Below are positions 22,489 to 34,320 of a DNA stretch of 64,000 nucleotides, in pieces; positions within the stretch are counted from its first letter, which is position 1, and each line of letters opens with the position of its first letter. The position numbers were made by a program, and so were the translations under genes. This DNA comes from Conoideocrella luteorostrata (Eukaryota > Ascomycota > Sordariomycetes > Hypocreales > Clavicipitaceae). The notes below the pieces were generated by a model, which was given only the letters and a program-made list of their open reading frames with translations, searched no databases and had not been told where the DNA came from. The stretch spans positions 1-64,000 of the forward strand of contig JASWJB010000068.1 in the NCBI GenBank assembly GCA_032433595.1, written 5' to 3'.

Positions 22489-24818
22489 ATGACTATTCAC
22501 CGGCCCGCCGCGATGCTGTTGAGATTAGAGTGGCTCCTTCGAAATTTCCCGAGGCCTCGATTAGATAGAATTGCGTGATAGTGGAAGCAGGTGGCACGAT
22601 GCCAAGGAAATTAGGCCCAAGGCCACTGAATGAGAGGAAATGTTCTGGCTGCTGAAGGACTATATAGGAGGATTGTAGTGCTCTTCAGAAGAGGCATCAT
22701 CATAAGCATCAACATCGTCACTTTCAAGGCTCTTCAATTCAATTCATTCATTTCAAATCATTTAATTCAAATTCATCTATTCCTGCCGATTGCCACTGTT
22801 GCAAATTGCTCCCTCAACACGTATGAAGGCACATAACGCAACAGATGCCTGTGAAATAGCCTTCCACACGAGAACTAGTCGCAAGCCACCCGAATCCTTT
22901 GCACAACAACAGAACGAGAAGAAGTAGTGTATTTAAACTCGGCTCTATCTTATCATCAATTCACCATCAATATCATCCGCTAGTGCCAAGTGAAATGGGT
23001 GCTTTTTCCAGCCAGACTTCTGCATCTTCCTTCCGATGCGGACCTGTCGAAAAAGCTCGTCCAGCGATCGATTAAAGTCTGTTTGAGTTCAGCGGCATTT
23101 TACCTTGCAGAAGCATTCCACGAGATGGTTGCAAGCTGAACCGGGATATAGATTCGTTGATAAGGATTAGAATCGGCCGGAACTGGCGTTCATGAACACT
23201 TATGAGACCATGCGAGGTAAACTAGCCATATATGGCCTACCCTTTGGTACAGTATATATTTGCGGCATCTCAATGTCGTGTTTGATGTCTTGGCGATCGA
23301 GGAATTCATCGTAGTATCTTTGAACATACTCTTGCATCGTGAATGTATTTTGGATTATAACTGCGCCTTTGGACACTGCGGCACCGCCAATCGCTTGCGG
23401 CGGCTTGAAAAGAGTGAAAACCACGAACTTGACTGTTTATTTGCTCTGGGTAAACCAGTCCATTGCTTGCTACTGTCGCAACCTTCATCGTATGCGGCCC
23501 AGAGGTAACATATATAGCACATCTAACCGAGCGTTTCAGATGAACAATTCCACCTATTCATGTTGGAAAACTAACTGATTTGATGATAGCGCAAATATCT
23601 TGCTTCACGTTATCGACAGCGAGCCCTCGTGTCTCCGGGATGACTCCTGAAAGTTGGTCGGGTGCAGGTTGGCCCGCCCGCCACGTCCATGCAGGATCAC
23701 AGCATTAGCATCAGCATCAGCGCGGGACCGATGGTGGCCTCGAGCGCCTGGCATGGCCTCACCGCCTGTGCCTGGTTCAAGGGTCTCTGATGGGCCTAGC
23801 TTAGCGCTGCCAATTATGAGGCAAGTTTGTCAACTAGAACAACAGCGTCAAGCCATTATCATTCTGTTGGAATATCCCGTCAAGCACGTGGATAAATGGT
23901 GCCGTTTTTTTTTCGATTGCAAGAAAGCTGCAGCGGTTCAGCAAATACGTGTGATTTCATACACTATATATAACACCACTACACCTAAAAGTCTAGCTGC
24001 TACCTCGGTTAGAGGCGCGCAGAGCAATTAGGCTCTATAAGGCATTTCCGGCAAATTACATAACTACGTTAAACACACTGCTATACTTGTTTAAAATAGA
24101 GCTGTACAGACTATAGCTATGAGGTGTGTTCGAATAGCAAATAAATAATGTAAAATTTAATGTACGTAAAATTAGCCGAGGTGTAAATTTGTCGTATTCC
24201 ATGTGGTAATAGTGCAGCATTTTCCGTGTTCAGTGATGACGACGTCTTGAATATATGTGAAGGCCCCTCGTGATCTACTGCCCAACATCTAGACTGTCAA
24301 GTCCTGGAGAACCTAGAACTAAATTACCTAAAGGTTTCGTTATGTGGCTTCGTTATGTGTAATCATTCGCAATGTATCGGCTATATTTTCATCATGAATA
24401 GGCGTCTTCTTGTCTCATCTAACCCCTGGAGAGAGCTTTGTTTTTGGAAATGAGTCGTTTTAAAAACACAAGCACGATTCACACGAAGAAGACGTGGCGC
24501 GAAAATTCCTTCCTGATGCAGCTACTCTTTCTTCTCCAACGTACAAATGCCACGATATTCGGAATCTTGCAATATTCATTCGGGTAATTACCACGACATG
24601 TCATTGGCTGTCATGGTCTGTAGCCACCCGTGCTTTGCGGGGATCGAGCAGAATGGTCAACGCGATCACACCCTAGCAGCCCGAAACACGTCCAGACATG
24701 TGATTGCAAAACACATCTGATGACGGCCGGTAACTATGAATACAAATAGTCTTCCACGGATCGTGGGGAAAATATGGAGCATTCTTCGGCTCAGTGTCTC
24801 CTAACTAACCTGTTCACT
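22489..24818. other. Long intergenic region, partly AT-rich
   Basis: About 2.3 kb. A coding-like but unassignable minus-strand stretch lies at 23200-23424 (encoding, for example, AIGGAAVSKGAVIIQNTF). The part at 23930-24420 is AT-rich with many short TA-rich blocks. No complete gene or transposon could be built. Confidence 0.5.
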
Positions 24819-25517
24819 ATGTTGAAATCACTACTTCTTACCATTCTGAGTATCTCCAGCTGTGCGGCGCATCCTCTACTTGAGCGCCAGAACGCGAATG
24901 CCTGTCATGACTACGTCCTCGTGAGCGCTCGTGGAACATACGAGCCCCAGGGTCCGTCGGTCGGATTTCAAGATGCCGTCAATAACACATTGCGCAGCAT
25001 TCAGAACGGAATTGAATATGATGTTGTGTATCCAGCAGCGGAGGACCAGCAGGGCACGGATATAGGAGCCAAGGACGTTCTCAACTTCATACAGCAGGGC
25101 AATCAGGCATGTCCACAGCAGAAATATGTTCTTCTTGGCTACTCTCAAGGGGCAACAGTTTGTTTGATGGCTCTGAAGCAGCTAGCTAGCCAGCCAGCTG
25201 CGGATACCATCGACGCGATTGCCTTGATCGGAAACCCGTACCAACAGAAAGACAAATGTTATACGCTCGACCAAAACGGAGGGCCGAGCACGAGAGGCAG
25301 GGACGGCGTTCTTACGTCTCAGGATCCTACTCTTGGCGATTTGACGGTTTGGGACGATAAAGAAAAGGTTCTCAACGTCTGCTATACAGGCGATCTGGTG
25401 TGCAATGGCATATCAAACGACACGAACTTTGAGAACCACCTGCAATATGGATTTTCACCTCCTGTCCAGTCACTCCTCTCACGTTTCTTGGCTGCAAAGA
25501 TTAAGCCAGCTGCGTGA
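24819..25517 (+). CDS. Cutinase (carbohydrate esterase family 5)
   Basis: Single exon, 232 aa. The ATG at 24819 was preferred over the in-frame ATG at 24774 because it starts directly with a signal peptide (MLKSLLLTILSISSCAAHPL). Catalytic triad: Ser109 in GYSQG, Asp192 in GDLVCNG and His207 in FENHLQYG, with the expected cysteine pattern. The oxyanion region reads VLVSARGTYEP rather than the classic cutinase form, so the protein may sit between cutinases and acetylxylan esterases. It would act outside the cell on cutin or other esters. No intron and no linked gene of the same pathway. Confidence 0.92.
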   Translation: MLKSLLLTILSISSCAAHPLLERQNANACHDYVLVSARGTYEPQGPSVGFQDAVNNTLRSIQNGIEYDVVYPAAEDQQGTDIGAKDVLNFIQQGNQACPQQKYVLLGYSQGATVCLMALKQLASQPAADTIDAIALIGNPYQQKDKCYTLDQNGGPSTRGRDGVLTSQDPTLGDLTVWDDKEKVLNVCYTGDLVCNGISNDTNFENHLQYGFSPPVQSLLSRFLAAKIKPAA

Positions 25518-27194
25518 GCGGGAGATTTGGGGCCATTTTCGACCAATAGATATACGACGGCGAACAGTGTGCCATTGTTAAGGGACAACGAAGCTTCAGG
25601 GCTCAGTGTGTATATAGTTAAAAGCTTTCCGTACAGCAAAAAGGCAAAGCATTAGTGATATAAAATCTTGCTCAATACATCAGCCCGCAATATTGATGCC
25701 CTCATCATCAGCTTCCATGCCGCCCGTTTAATGGACAGGATCACCGGCCGAACCCTATGGCATCGATCATATGCTCAGAAACCACACCTGCAATATGGCC
25801 GCAGCGGCCCCCTGCATCATCACATGGCGCAAACTACCCCTGCCCCACCACTAGATTTCGGAGTTTCTACTGTAACGGAAACTTGTGAATTGGATCAGAA
25901 GTTCCGGGCTTGAACATGCTGCATATCGGGTCAGTCTTTGGCCTGCGCCGTGCTAACCCTCCACAGAAATAACTCGTGGCGGCCGCGTAGAGGATTCGAT
26001 CTGAATTGCCATGATTATAGGGAGCCCCTCCACTAGAAGATGGACGGAGTAAGGGGTTTCAAATTCTCAGCTTTAGGCGTTTTGGGTTACGGTCTCCCCC
26101 GGAATAAACGAACGACCCACTTCGAAAGACACCAATGTAGTGTGGTATTATAGACTCAAGACCTGGGAGAGAGTGTTGCTTGAAGCCGTGTTGCGGTACT
26201 TGCATCGGCACTTACAGCCCGTCGCAACAGGAGCATTGGCGGTTTGTGCACGCGAGATTTCCGGAACTCCCATGGATGGTTACATAATGTCTTCGTACAG
26301 CTCACTTATGTCAGCCGTCCATGAGCCCAATAGCAATGCCTTCCTTGATCAGGGGGGTCGGTCGGTACAATCTAGTAGGCGGGCTGCATGGACACATCTC
26401 CACCGACCATACTCAGACAGGCCGCTCTGCAGATCAGCCCAAAGACGTCGGTAAAAGCCACCTAGCTGCTGAGTACATTAAATTTTACGTTATTGGTCTT
26501 CTATCCCTTCAACAAAAAACCGAGTGCTTGGGGAATATGCAACTCTACAAGTTACTACGTTTTTAATCGCACAACCATCGGTGCGGCTCCAGGGAAAGTT
26601 GTCGCGGCGGGCGGATATTATCTTGGCAGACTATGGGGAGCCTCCTCCCGTGTCGCGTATCAACACCGCTCTATGAGTAATGTCATCAATAATGCTGGCT
26701 GTCATATTTGGAATGCAGGCGACGAGCGCGCAGATCATGTCTCATTTGGCGAGTTTGGCAGCACAGGGGCCGGCGCCGTGGGGAAAAGAGCGATATTTGC
26801 CAAATGTCCCAGCAAAAGAGTTGCTGGTAGGTGGCATCTTGGGAAGCAAGCTGCGGCTCTGCGTTCTATGTTGACAAGATGTATCTGTGACCCCGACAAT
26901 GCAGACTTTGTTCAAGGCAGCGCTATGTTATCACAGATTACAAGGGGGATTAATTACAACGCATCTGCTGCAATCGAGGCTTGGGTGGTAGACCGTGGTG
27001 AATTGCTTTTCTCATTCTCCATGTCACTCTTCCGCGGGCGGAAACATGGGCGGATGCGACGCAGCTTCTGCGCTTTTTTTTTTTTGAAAGCCTATTTGTC
27101 AACACGGCAACGCGTACAATGCAATGCGCCCTTTCGCTTGTATAGTTCACTTGGAGGAGCTTTCGACAATCTATTTGGCAGCTTTCCGAACACT
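25518..27194. other. Intergenic, no gene recognised
   Basis: About 1.7 kb between the cutinase and the P450, which point towards each other. A 263-codon plus-strand frame at 26493-27284 overlaps the P450 3' end and has no recognisable domain or signal peptide; it was not called. Confidence 0.5.
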
Positions 27195-29061
27195 TCACTG
27201 CCTTTCCACCTCCAAGCCCTCAAGATCAAGCTCTTCCTGGCGTCTCCGAATCAGAAGCTTAGCTTCAGGATCAGGCAATATTGACATTCCAAACGCAATG
27301 GGTTGGGGACGAAGTCCGCTTGCCAATTTCCAGTCATACTTTAGGAGCAGGTGAATCAACGCGATCTTGACCTCGTTTGCCGCAAAGAAGCGACCTGGGC
27401 AAGCATGCTGACCATGACCAAAGCCAAGGTGATCAGCGCTGGTGCTCACTAAATGGGCGTGCTTGTCCTGGCCGGCCGTCTCTCGCATTCGCAGAAACCT
27501 ATAGCCGTCGTACCTCTCAGCTTCGGTGTATCTGGATGAATCCCACATATGAGCCGCGTCGGCGATGATCTTCTCGCCTTTGAACAACTTCGTTCCGTCC
27601 GACAACTCCATGTCTTTAGTCACAAGACGTCTCATTGGGGCTGTCCCAGCTCATTGTTAGCAACATGTAGCATCATAGGGCCATGGAAAGCGGAACCGGA
27701 AATTCTCATACCTAACACGGCAGGTTTAAGTCTCTGGGACTCTTTAAACACGCTATCCATTAGTTTGAGATTATACAACGAAGTCTTCTTGAGCCCCTGA
27801 GTAGTCAAAACCTCAATAACCTCGCTTCGGAGTGGTTCAATGAGCTCGGGGTGCTGCGCGAGGTCTAGCATTACTTGCACAAGCAAATCACTAGTCGTGT
27901 GAATGGCTACCAGAGAGAGCGTGATTTGTTTCAGGGCAGGATCACAACCGTCATTGCATTCCTGCTCAAACCATTCGATAGAATCGTCAAAGCGAATCTT
28001 TTCACCGCGCTGTGCCGCTTGCTGCTTAAGGTTGTTGCGCTTTTCGATATGAGGTGCCAAGACTTGGCGGGCTGTGGCAAGCTTCCGTCGAAGCTCCCAG
28101 CAGGCTGGCATGAACCAATGGACAACAGGGCGGAGATTACGTGGCCAGGCACGGATTGTGTCGCTCAATTGAAAAGCTGCGGAAGTGTAGTCTCCAGAGG
28201 CCTGGATGGGGCAATATGTTAGCGGATTGTCGTATGGAACTGAAGTAGCAGTAGTCAAAGACCGGTGAGATGTGTACCTTGACCCATTCTTCATCCCTGC
28301 ATAGATCTTCTCCCATGAATATACGAGACGACATTTGGGAAACGACTCGCATGATGTCGATCTTGGGATCAATCTCGTGCCAGTCTTCACTGAATTAACG
28401 ATCTTCAACGTTGGACTGGAGTTGGGAGAAGTATCACTCACTGGTTGAATCCGTAAATAGCCTCTTCAACCCGTGCGTTGCTTCCTGGGATATGGAGCCC
28501 GTGAGTTTTGCTATGTCCATGAATGAGCAGGCATGATTTGGTGCTACAGCAGTCAACGTGCACAACGTACTAAGCGCTTTCGTCAAGTGTTTCGTTATCA
28601 GTTTTGGCATATTGTCGTTTCCCCCGAAGGGTTCGAAACCAGGGATGTACGCATGGGCATCCTTTCAACTAGTAAGCAGCTTCGCTTGCTTTGGAGGTGG
28701 GCAAATACTTGTTGTTACTTACATCTACAGCCGGGATGGCAAAGTTCAGACTTGGGTGGCTCCGTATCTCATCAATCAGCTGAGGGGGAAGAACGATGAC
28801 CTCGCCAAAATCGCAGTTTAACCTGTAGGGTTTGTCTCTGTAGCGAAGCCTGCCTTGGATCAGAATTTCCTTGCTACGGGACACAAAATCATTGACGCGA
28901 CTTTGTGTGCTGAACTCAAGTGGCTTCTTCGGGTTTAACTCCGGAAATCTCTTTCGACGCCGACTGCCAGACAGGCGTAGGACAGAAAATAAAACACACA
29001 AGACAGCAATGATAGAGAGAGGCTGCCTTTCAAGCAAGCTCGCGTACGAAAGTAGAGCCAT
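27195..29061 (-). CDS. Cytochrome P450 monooxygenase (CYP68-like)
   Basis: Six exons on the minus strand: 29061..28723, 28661..28571, 28510..28442, 28384..28278, 28201..27712 and 27640..27195, giving 513 aa. All introns have GT..AG ends and restore one frame. The N-terminus is a membrane anchor (PLSIIAVLCVLFSVLRL). Then come DAHAYIPGFEPFGG, the I-helix AIHTTSD, the K-helix ESQR, and heme-binding FGHGQHACPG with the axial Cys at about residue 446. The combination AIHTTS plus HLGFGHGQHACPGRFFA is typical of fungal ER P450s of the CYP68/ent-kaurene-oxidase-like group, which hydroxylate terpenoids and other secondary metabolites. No terpene synthase is in the window. It is 8 kb from the polyketide synthase and could be a distant partner, but nothing shows this. 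Confidence 0.92.
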
Positions 29062-30620
29062 ATTCGACGCTGATGATGACCAGGTTATTCATTGTCGTAG
29101 TACTGGGATGCCTGAGTTTTTAACTTCCCCGTCTTGCAAGGGGCCATGGTACTCCTCGGTCAATGTACCACCACATCTTGCAAAAACTTTTATGCATTTG
29201 CATCAGCTCATACCACGAGGTCAGTTGGTGTCACCCACAGTAGGTGTACGGGGCAGGTGGACGGACTCATAGACCTACGCGAGTCCGAGATCATCGCCCG
29301 CGGAACGCGCGGAGTGCTACCCTCAGTTCGCGATCACCACGGCAGGCAGGGAAAACGGCACGAATTAGGCCGGATTCAGATTAGCTCTTGTTTAGATACA
29401 GTTCCGTGAATGTAAGGTCAGAAATGTTGCCTAATAATGATGTGTGACGAACAATCATCTCTCTACGTGGTTGTGCCGTCGCGGTGATGCTGTGTGACAC
29501 TGGACCCGCCGGACTCCCCCCAGATCCTTTGACTGCCGACTCATACGGGGAAAATATCTGCTGTAGTAGTGTTCTACGATGTTTCAAATGAGCGTCGGAT
29601 AGTAATGACTCATCGACTTTTCCTTTGGTCACATATTCCTGGCTTTATTTAGTACAATGGTAACGACCGCTACTCTTACAAACTGGACAGGTCTCCTCTC
29701 CCGCGCGCTCTTTCTCTGCCACTTGAACCTCATCGCCTGCACCTCATGTTCAGAAATGGCCACCTGATATCGAGTGTAGGATGTATTACGTCAAGTTCTG
29801 GCTGCTCTATCTAGCAGGAGGTCGCCCAAGCAAATTCTATCAGTACGCCATGGTATAGGAGATGGAGTATGTCAATTTTGATGACGCACGGCCAAGTTCG
29901 TCATGTAACATCCGCAGCCTGGTTCAGCGGGCCATAACCCTGCGTGGAAAACGGACAGGAGTAGACCCCGGGCGCCCGTTAGACATCTGCCGCGTGTGTT
30001 GCATTGCGTACTTTGTGATTGTTGTGATGTTGCAGCGGGCCGAGAAGAAGGCGCTGTCTCGCATGGCCCAATGTCTGACCAATTTTCCAAAGGCGAGTCA
30101 ACCTTGGCAACTACTAGTTAACTAAATGCCGTGGAGGAAAAGGCAGTGATCGACAACGACTTTCTTTATTGTCCAGCTTTATATTGGCCTTCTGCGGACC
30201 TCTCGGCCGGACCTCTGCTTTGCACTACATCAAAGTTGTGGTCTTCGCTACCGGCTCCTAAGTCAAGATTGATCTTGACGTCCCTGTCTGGGCAGCAATC
30301 GGTCTCACGTAAACATGGGATCTGAATATATTGACCATTAATACCTAAGCCCAGCCCAACCCCAAAGCCGGCCCCTAACTCACCCGGTTCACCAAGCGGA
30401 GATGGATGCTGCAAATAGCGCAATCCAGTACAGGCGTGTACATGTCGACACTATGCATGGCATGAGATAAAACAGTACTTCTTGCGTATGCTCCGAAGTC
30501 GATTCATTCTTGGTTAACATGCCGCAAAGCAGTTCTCAAAGCTGAAGAGGAAGAGGGTCACGGCTTACGCAACAGAGGAATATATACTTTACATGCTAAC
30601 TCTAATGCGTCTATGAAAGC
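29062..30620. other. Intergenic, no gene recognised
   Basis: About 1.6 kb containing the P450 promoter and the 3' flank of the GPI-protein gene. A minus-strand 83-codon frame at 29381-29632 has no supporting features. Confidence 0.5.
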
Positions 30621-31459
30621 TCAGACCAGAAGCCCAATCATCACACTTGAGGCAATCACAGCGCCGTAAGCCAGCTTCATATACGGGACGAAACTGACGG
30701 CCGTGTTGGGGGTCGATGTTGGAGATATACCTCCTGTCCCCGTCCCTGTCGCCGTGCCTGTGGTCGTAGCCGTAGCCGTAGCCGTAGCCGTAGCAGTAGC
30801 AGTCATAGATCCAGCATGTGCGGTGCACCATCCTTTGCCATCGACCGAAATTGCAGACCAGAGAGCACTTCCCGCCGATGCCGGCCCAAGGGAGGAACAC
30901 GCATCTTCTGCATTATCCCACCTGGAGGGATTGAAGCTCCCGTCCCCGTTGAAGCACAGGCATTGGGCCTTGGCCGAGGCCGGTCCGCTTACAAACGCCG
31001 AAGCTGACGCAGAAACGCAGCTCGACAAAAGCGAAGTTATAGTTGCGCAAGGCCCAGGAGCAGAGGCCACCGTCCGCGTGATCTGGCTGCCGCCGCCGGG
31101 TTTTTGAAGAGCGGCAAAGCACGCGTTCGGATCCGAGGCAGAGCAGCAGTGAGAGATTTGCGCTGGGAAAGGCACAAAGGTCCCGGGACCGGAGACGCCA
31201 CAGCCTCCCCATCCATAAGGCAGGCCCCTGCAGAATCTAGGGACACAGTCTATATTTAACAAGGTTCGGTTAGGCCCGGCGAGACAAGGAGTAAACTGCT
31301 GTAAACTGAAGCTTCCTACTCACCAAGTTGGGAGTTGGAAAAGGGGCAGGTTTTAATGAGGTTGTTGCAGTAGGTCTCCTTCTGCAGACCTTGAAACGTC
31401 GTGTCCAGCGGCTGTACAAGCGGTAGGACAGCGGCCAGGGCGAATAAGAAGCGAGCCAT
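30621..31459 (-). CDS. GPI-anchored, cysteine-rich cell-surface protein
   Basis: Exons 31459..31324 and 31249..30621 on the minus strand, intron 31250-31323, 254 aa. The start codon gives a signal peptide (MARFLFALAAVLPLVQP). The ectodomain has many cysteines (CNNLIKTC, CVPRFCRGLPYGWGGCG, HCCSASDPNAC, QCLCFNGDG), then a Thr/Ala and Thr/Gly repeat linker, then a hydrophobic GPI-type tail (LAYGAVIASSVMIGLLV) right at the C-terminus. No CFEM spacing could be fitted. It is likely attached to the plasma membrane or cell wall. The family is not one I can name. A TATA box sits 104 bp upstream. Confidence 0.82.
30765..30801. repeat. GTAGCC hexamer repeat in coding sequence
   Basis: About five to six units of GTAGCC/GTAGCA. 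On the minus strand they encode the alternating Thr-Ala linker of the GPI-anchored protein, so length variation would change the stalk without a frameshift. Confidence 0.75.
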
Positions 31460-32998
31460 GGTGTTGGTTTCAATAGATGGAAAGGCCGAACTTGAATTTG
31501 AACTTGAATACCAAGAAACGAGCCGAGGAATGACTGCGAACGGAGGCGCGAGGGCTCGGAGCTCTTATAACCATTCAAGAGTCGTGATCTAGAACTGGAC
31601 CGGCACAGACAGGCTGAGCCCTCGGTGTTGCTGCTTCATCGGCAGCTAATCCAATCCAGAGCCATGACCGTCGTAGCTGTTGCCAGGGCCTTGCATTGCG
31701 CGTTACATGCTTCAATCCTATTGGCTAGCGAGGCTAGAACGGCAGCACTATTGCGCAGTTTTGCATACTCAACAGCTGAATCATGGCGTCAAATAGTGCT
31801 CAAGATATTGAGGGCTGAGTTTCTAGCCTCGCCGGCTCGCCGTCTCACGCCCGCCACACCCACTCCCTCCCACTGCGCCACCCGCCTCGACTGCGGAGGC
31901 TGCATCTTAGGACGCCAATTTTTCGGCTCCCGGCACCGACCCTTGCCAGGCGAATGTATGCGTGTATGTACAATGTGTGAGTGCTCCGTAGAGGTTGTGT
32001 TTTGCTGGAGAAGACCGACGGCGGGAGCTAAATCTATCTAGATCGAGATGCGACGGCTGACTGTTGGAGCGGAGTATTTATTGTACGGAGTAATCGTTTG
32101 TACTATATACTACCTACGGAACTACCTTGGAACTACGTAGGTAGGACTAGACTGGACTGGACTGGACTGATGCGAACTCCATATGTAATTACTGCAGCCC
32201 CGAATCTGTGGACCCTTTGGTTAACCATTTGACGGAGTTGATAGCCCTTTTCTTTATCTGCCGGGATCTGATCGGCTTACACAGGCCTCAAAGTGCAAGA
32301 TGGCAGCAACAGACCAGAATGGATAAACGTCTACTCCATATATCTCTATCCAATTTTTTTAACAGATGAAATGCTACATACATGTCCCATGCATGTCTCA
32401 TCTTCGTTCACCAGATCCGGCGATCTGTCGCTCCACAGCATCCAATCATCTGCATATCATCGGGCTCTCTTTTCCCACCACTGACTGACTGACAAGTCCT
32501 TCATCAACTGTCCGACACAAATGGTTATCTATGCTCCCGAGTCGCAAATTCCGGACTCACTGAAACTCCGAGCTCGCCGCGCCCACTTACTTACCTGCTT
32601 ACCTGCTTACCTTCGTACCGGCTTACCTGCGTGCCCGCTTACCAACAGCTGGGAATTGCGTGCTCATTGTCACCGAAACGCTGATATAAACACGTATCAG
32701 CAACTACATGTGCCGGACGCAGTCATACATCGTCAACAACCAGCGACCATCTGGAAAAAAAGCACTTTTCTAGAAATCTGCCGCTCAGAGTCCCGACGTT
32801 CTGTCGTGTTGTGCGGTGCAAGGTAGCGGTTTCAATTGCCGCCCTGACAGTGAATCCCCAAACTCCGACACTTCAACATCACCGCCGTCGCCATCATACC
32901 TTTTTTCTTCACCCACACGGTGCCAAAGCTTCCCCATTGACATCTGTACTCTCTCTCTCCCTTTCTCCTTCCCCCCTTTTCCCCCTCTCTCTGGCAAC
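31460..32998. other. Intergenic with simple repeats
   Basis: About 1.5 kb. It has a GGACT pentamer run at about 32142-32170, a TACGGAGTA motif at 32084-32092, a CTTACCTG-type repeat at about 32586-32640, and a long pyrimidine (CT) tract at 32942-32992 just before the FSH hydrolase start, typical of fungal promoters. No gene recognised. Confidence 0.55.
31563..31569 (-). promoter_or_regulatory. TATA box of the GPI-protein gene
   Basis: TATAAGA on the minus strand, about 104 bp upstream of the start codon at 31459. Confidence 0.45.
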
Positions 32999-33772
32999 AT
33001 GACGGTCGATCAGAACCTCGCCCTCCCCCGCATCTTGTGCCTCCACGGCGGCGGCGTCAACGGCGAAGTCTTCCGCATGCAGTGCCGCACCATCATCGCC
33101 CAACTCGCCCACTCATTCCGCCTCGTCTTCATGGACGCGCCCTACCTATCCAGCCCACACAAGGACATCGTCCCTGTCTACGGCGACTTCGGCCCCTTCT
33201 ACCGCTGGTCAGCGTGGAACGACGAGCAGCCCAGCCTGCCGCCCACCGCGCAGGCCGAAGACGTCATGAACTCGTGCCTCTCCACCATGCAGCAGGACCA
33301 AGGCTCCGGAGACTGGGTCGGCGTGCTGGGGTTCTCGCAGGGCGCCAAAATAGCAATCAGTTTGCTGTGGGCGCAGCAGCGAGCAGAGGAGGTGCTGGGC
33401 CGCGGCCAGGCAAGGACCGACTTCAAATTTGGCGTCATCATGGCTGGAGGCGCGCCTATCGCTCACTTGGATGTCAGGCTGCCGCACCGGCCGCGGCACA
33501 TAGCAGATTCGGCCATGTTTATACCCTCGTTTGACGACTTGCCGGATGCGCCGTATGGGGAGCACGTTGTGGATATCCCGACGGTGCATGTGCACGGTTT
33601 ACAGGACGCGGGCATAGAGAGACACCGGCAGTTGCTCGAGCTGTACTGCAAGCCGGGACAGACGAGGTTGGTGGAATGGGATGCCGGCCATAGACTGCCG
33701 ATCAAGACGGTGGACGTGCAGCGTGTAGTGAGGGAGATGCTGGATGTGGCGAGGCAGACGGGAGCTATTTAG
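32999..33772 (+). CDS. FSH1-family serine hydrolase
   Basis: Single exon, 257 aa. The ATG at 32999 follows a CT-rich leader and begins close to the first strand (PRILCLHGGGVNGEVF); the longer upstream frame is leader sequence. Alpha/beta hydrolase triad: Ser113 in GFSQG, Asp203 in GLQDAG, His231 in DAGHRLP. This is the FSH (family of serine hydrolases) fold, which includes yeast Fsh1-3 and fungal esterases that release polyketides (LovG type). The neighbours are not biosynthetic, so a housekeeping esterase is as likely as a pathway thioesterase. No signal peptide, so probably cytosolic. Confidence 0.92.
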   Translation: MTVDQNLALPRILCLHGGGVNGEVFRMQCRTIIAQLAHSFRLVFMDAPYLSSPHKDIVPVYGDFGPFYRWSAWNDEQPSLPPTAQAEDVMNSCLSTMQQDQGSGDWVGVLGFSQGAKIAISLLWAQQRAEEVLGRGQARTDFKFGVIMAGGAPIAHLDVRLPHRPRHIADSAMFIPSFDDLPDAPYGEHVVDIPTVHVHGLQDAGIERHRQLLELYCKPGQTRLVEWDAGHRLPIKTVDVQRVVREMLDVARQTGAI

Positions 33773-34320
33773 AGTTATCGAGATGCGTGGCGTGGCATGA
33801 TATGGTTGGTGCAGATAGACTTTTGTTTGTTTTCAAGTGGTGGGAGGATTATTCGCGAATGATGATGCATGCTCAGACGTTGCTTTCAGTGCTACGGAAC
33901 AATAGACGACAATTAGATCCACAAGACGTGTCCACGGGTCAATTACGAGGCAGACAGCAAATCCATCTGATGCTTCTTGTTTTTGTAACTGCAGGGAATA
34001 CCGTTCGCTATCGCCTCATCCTGCAGCTCATGCGGTGATATGCCCAGCCCAGAATCGGAACCGCTGGCCAATTACCCTCATCCTCTCTATGTTCCTACCT
34101 GATCCCATGCACAGGATGTTCAGCGATCGCCGCCACCACAATGCAAAATAAAATGCAAACAAGAGGAAAATACAGCCCGCCCAACGCCAAGCCTCTCATC
34201 CATACAAGAAAGTTTTTGTAATAATATATATATGTGTTATATGTGTGCCGGAACAAGACAGTGATGCAGAGATTATATTATTCTACCCCTCCCCCAGCTC
34301 TCTCCCCTCCGTCCCCTTTC
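33773..34320. other. Intergenic between converging genes
   Basis: About 550 bp between the 3' ends of the FSH hydrolase and the J-protein gene. No gene seen. Confidence 0.55.

Noticed and set aside
26493..27284. 263-codon plus-strand frame
   Set aside because: It overlaps the 3' end of the P450, has a poly-Phe run from a T-tract, and shows no domain.
29381..29632. 83-codon minus-strand frame upstream of the P450
   Set aside because: No signal peptide, domain or splice context; in the promoter region of the P450.
30703..31107. Plus-strand frame with Val-Pro-Val repeats
   Set aside because: Antisense to the Thr-Ala repeat of the GPI-anchored protein.
31625..32041. 138-codon plus-strand frame
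   Set aside because: Ala/Arg/Cys-rich, with no family resemblance and no promoter signal.
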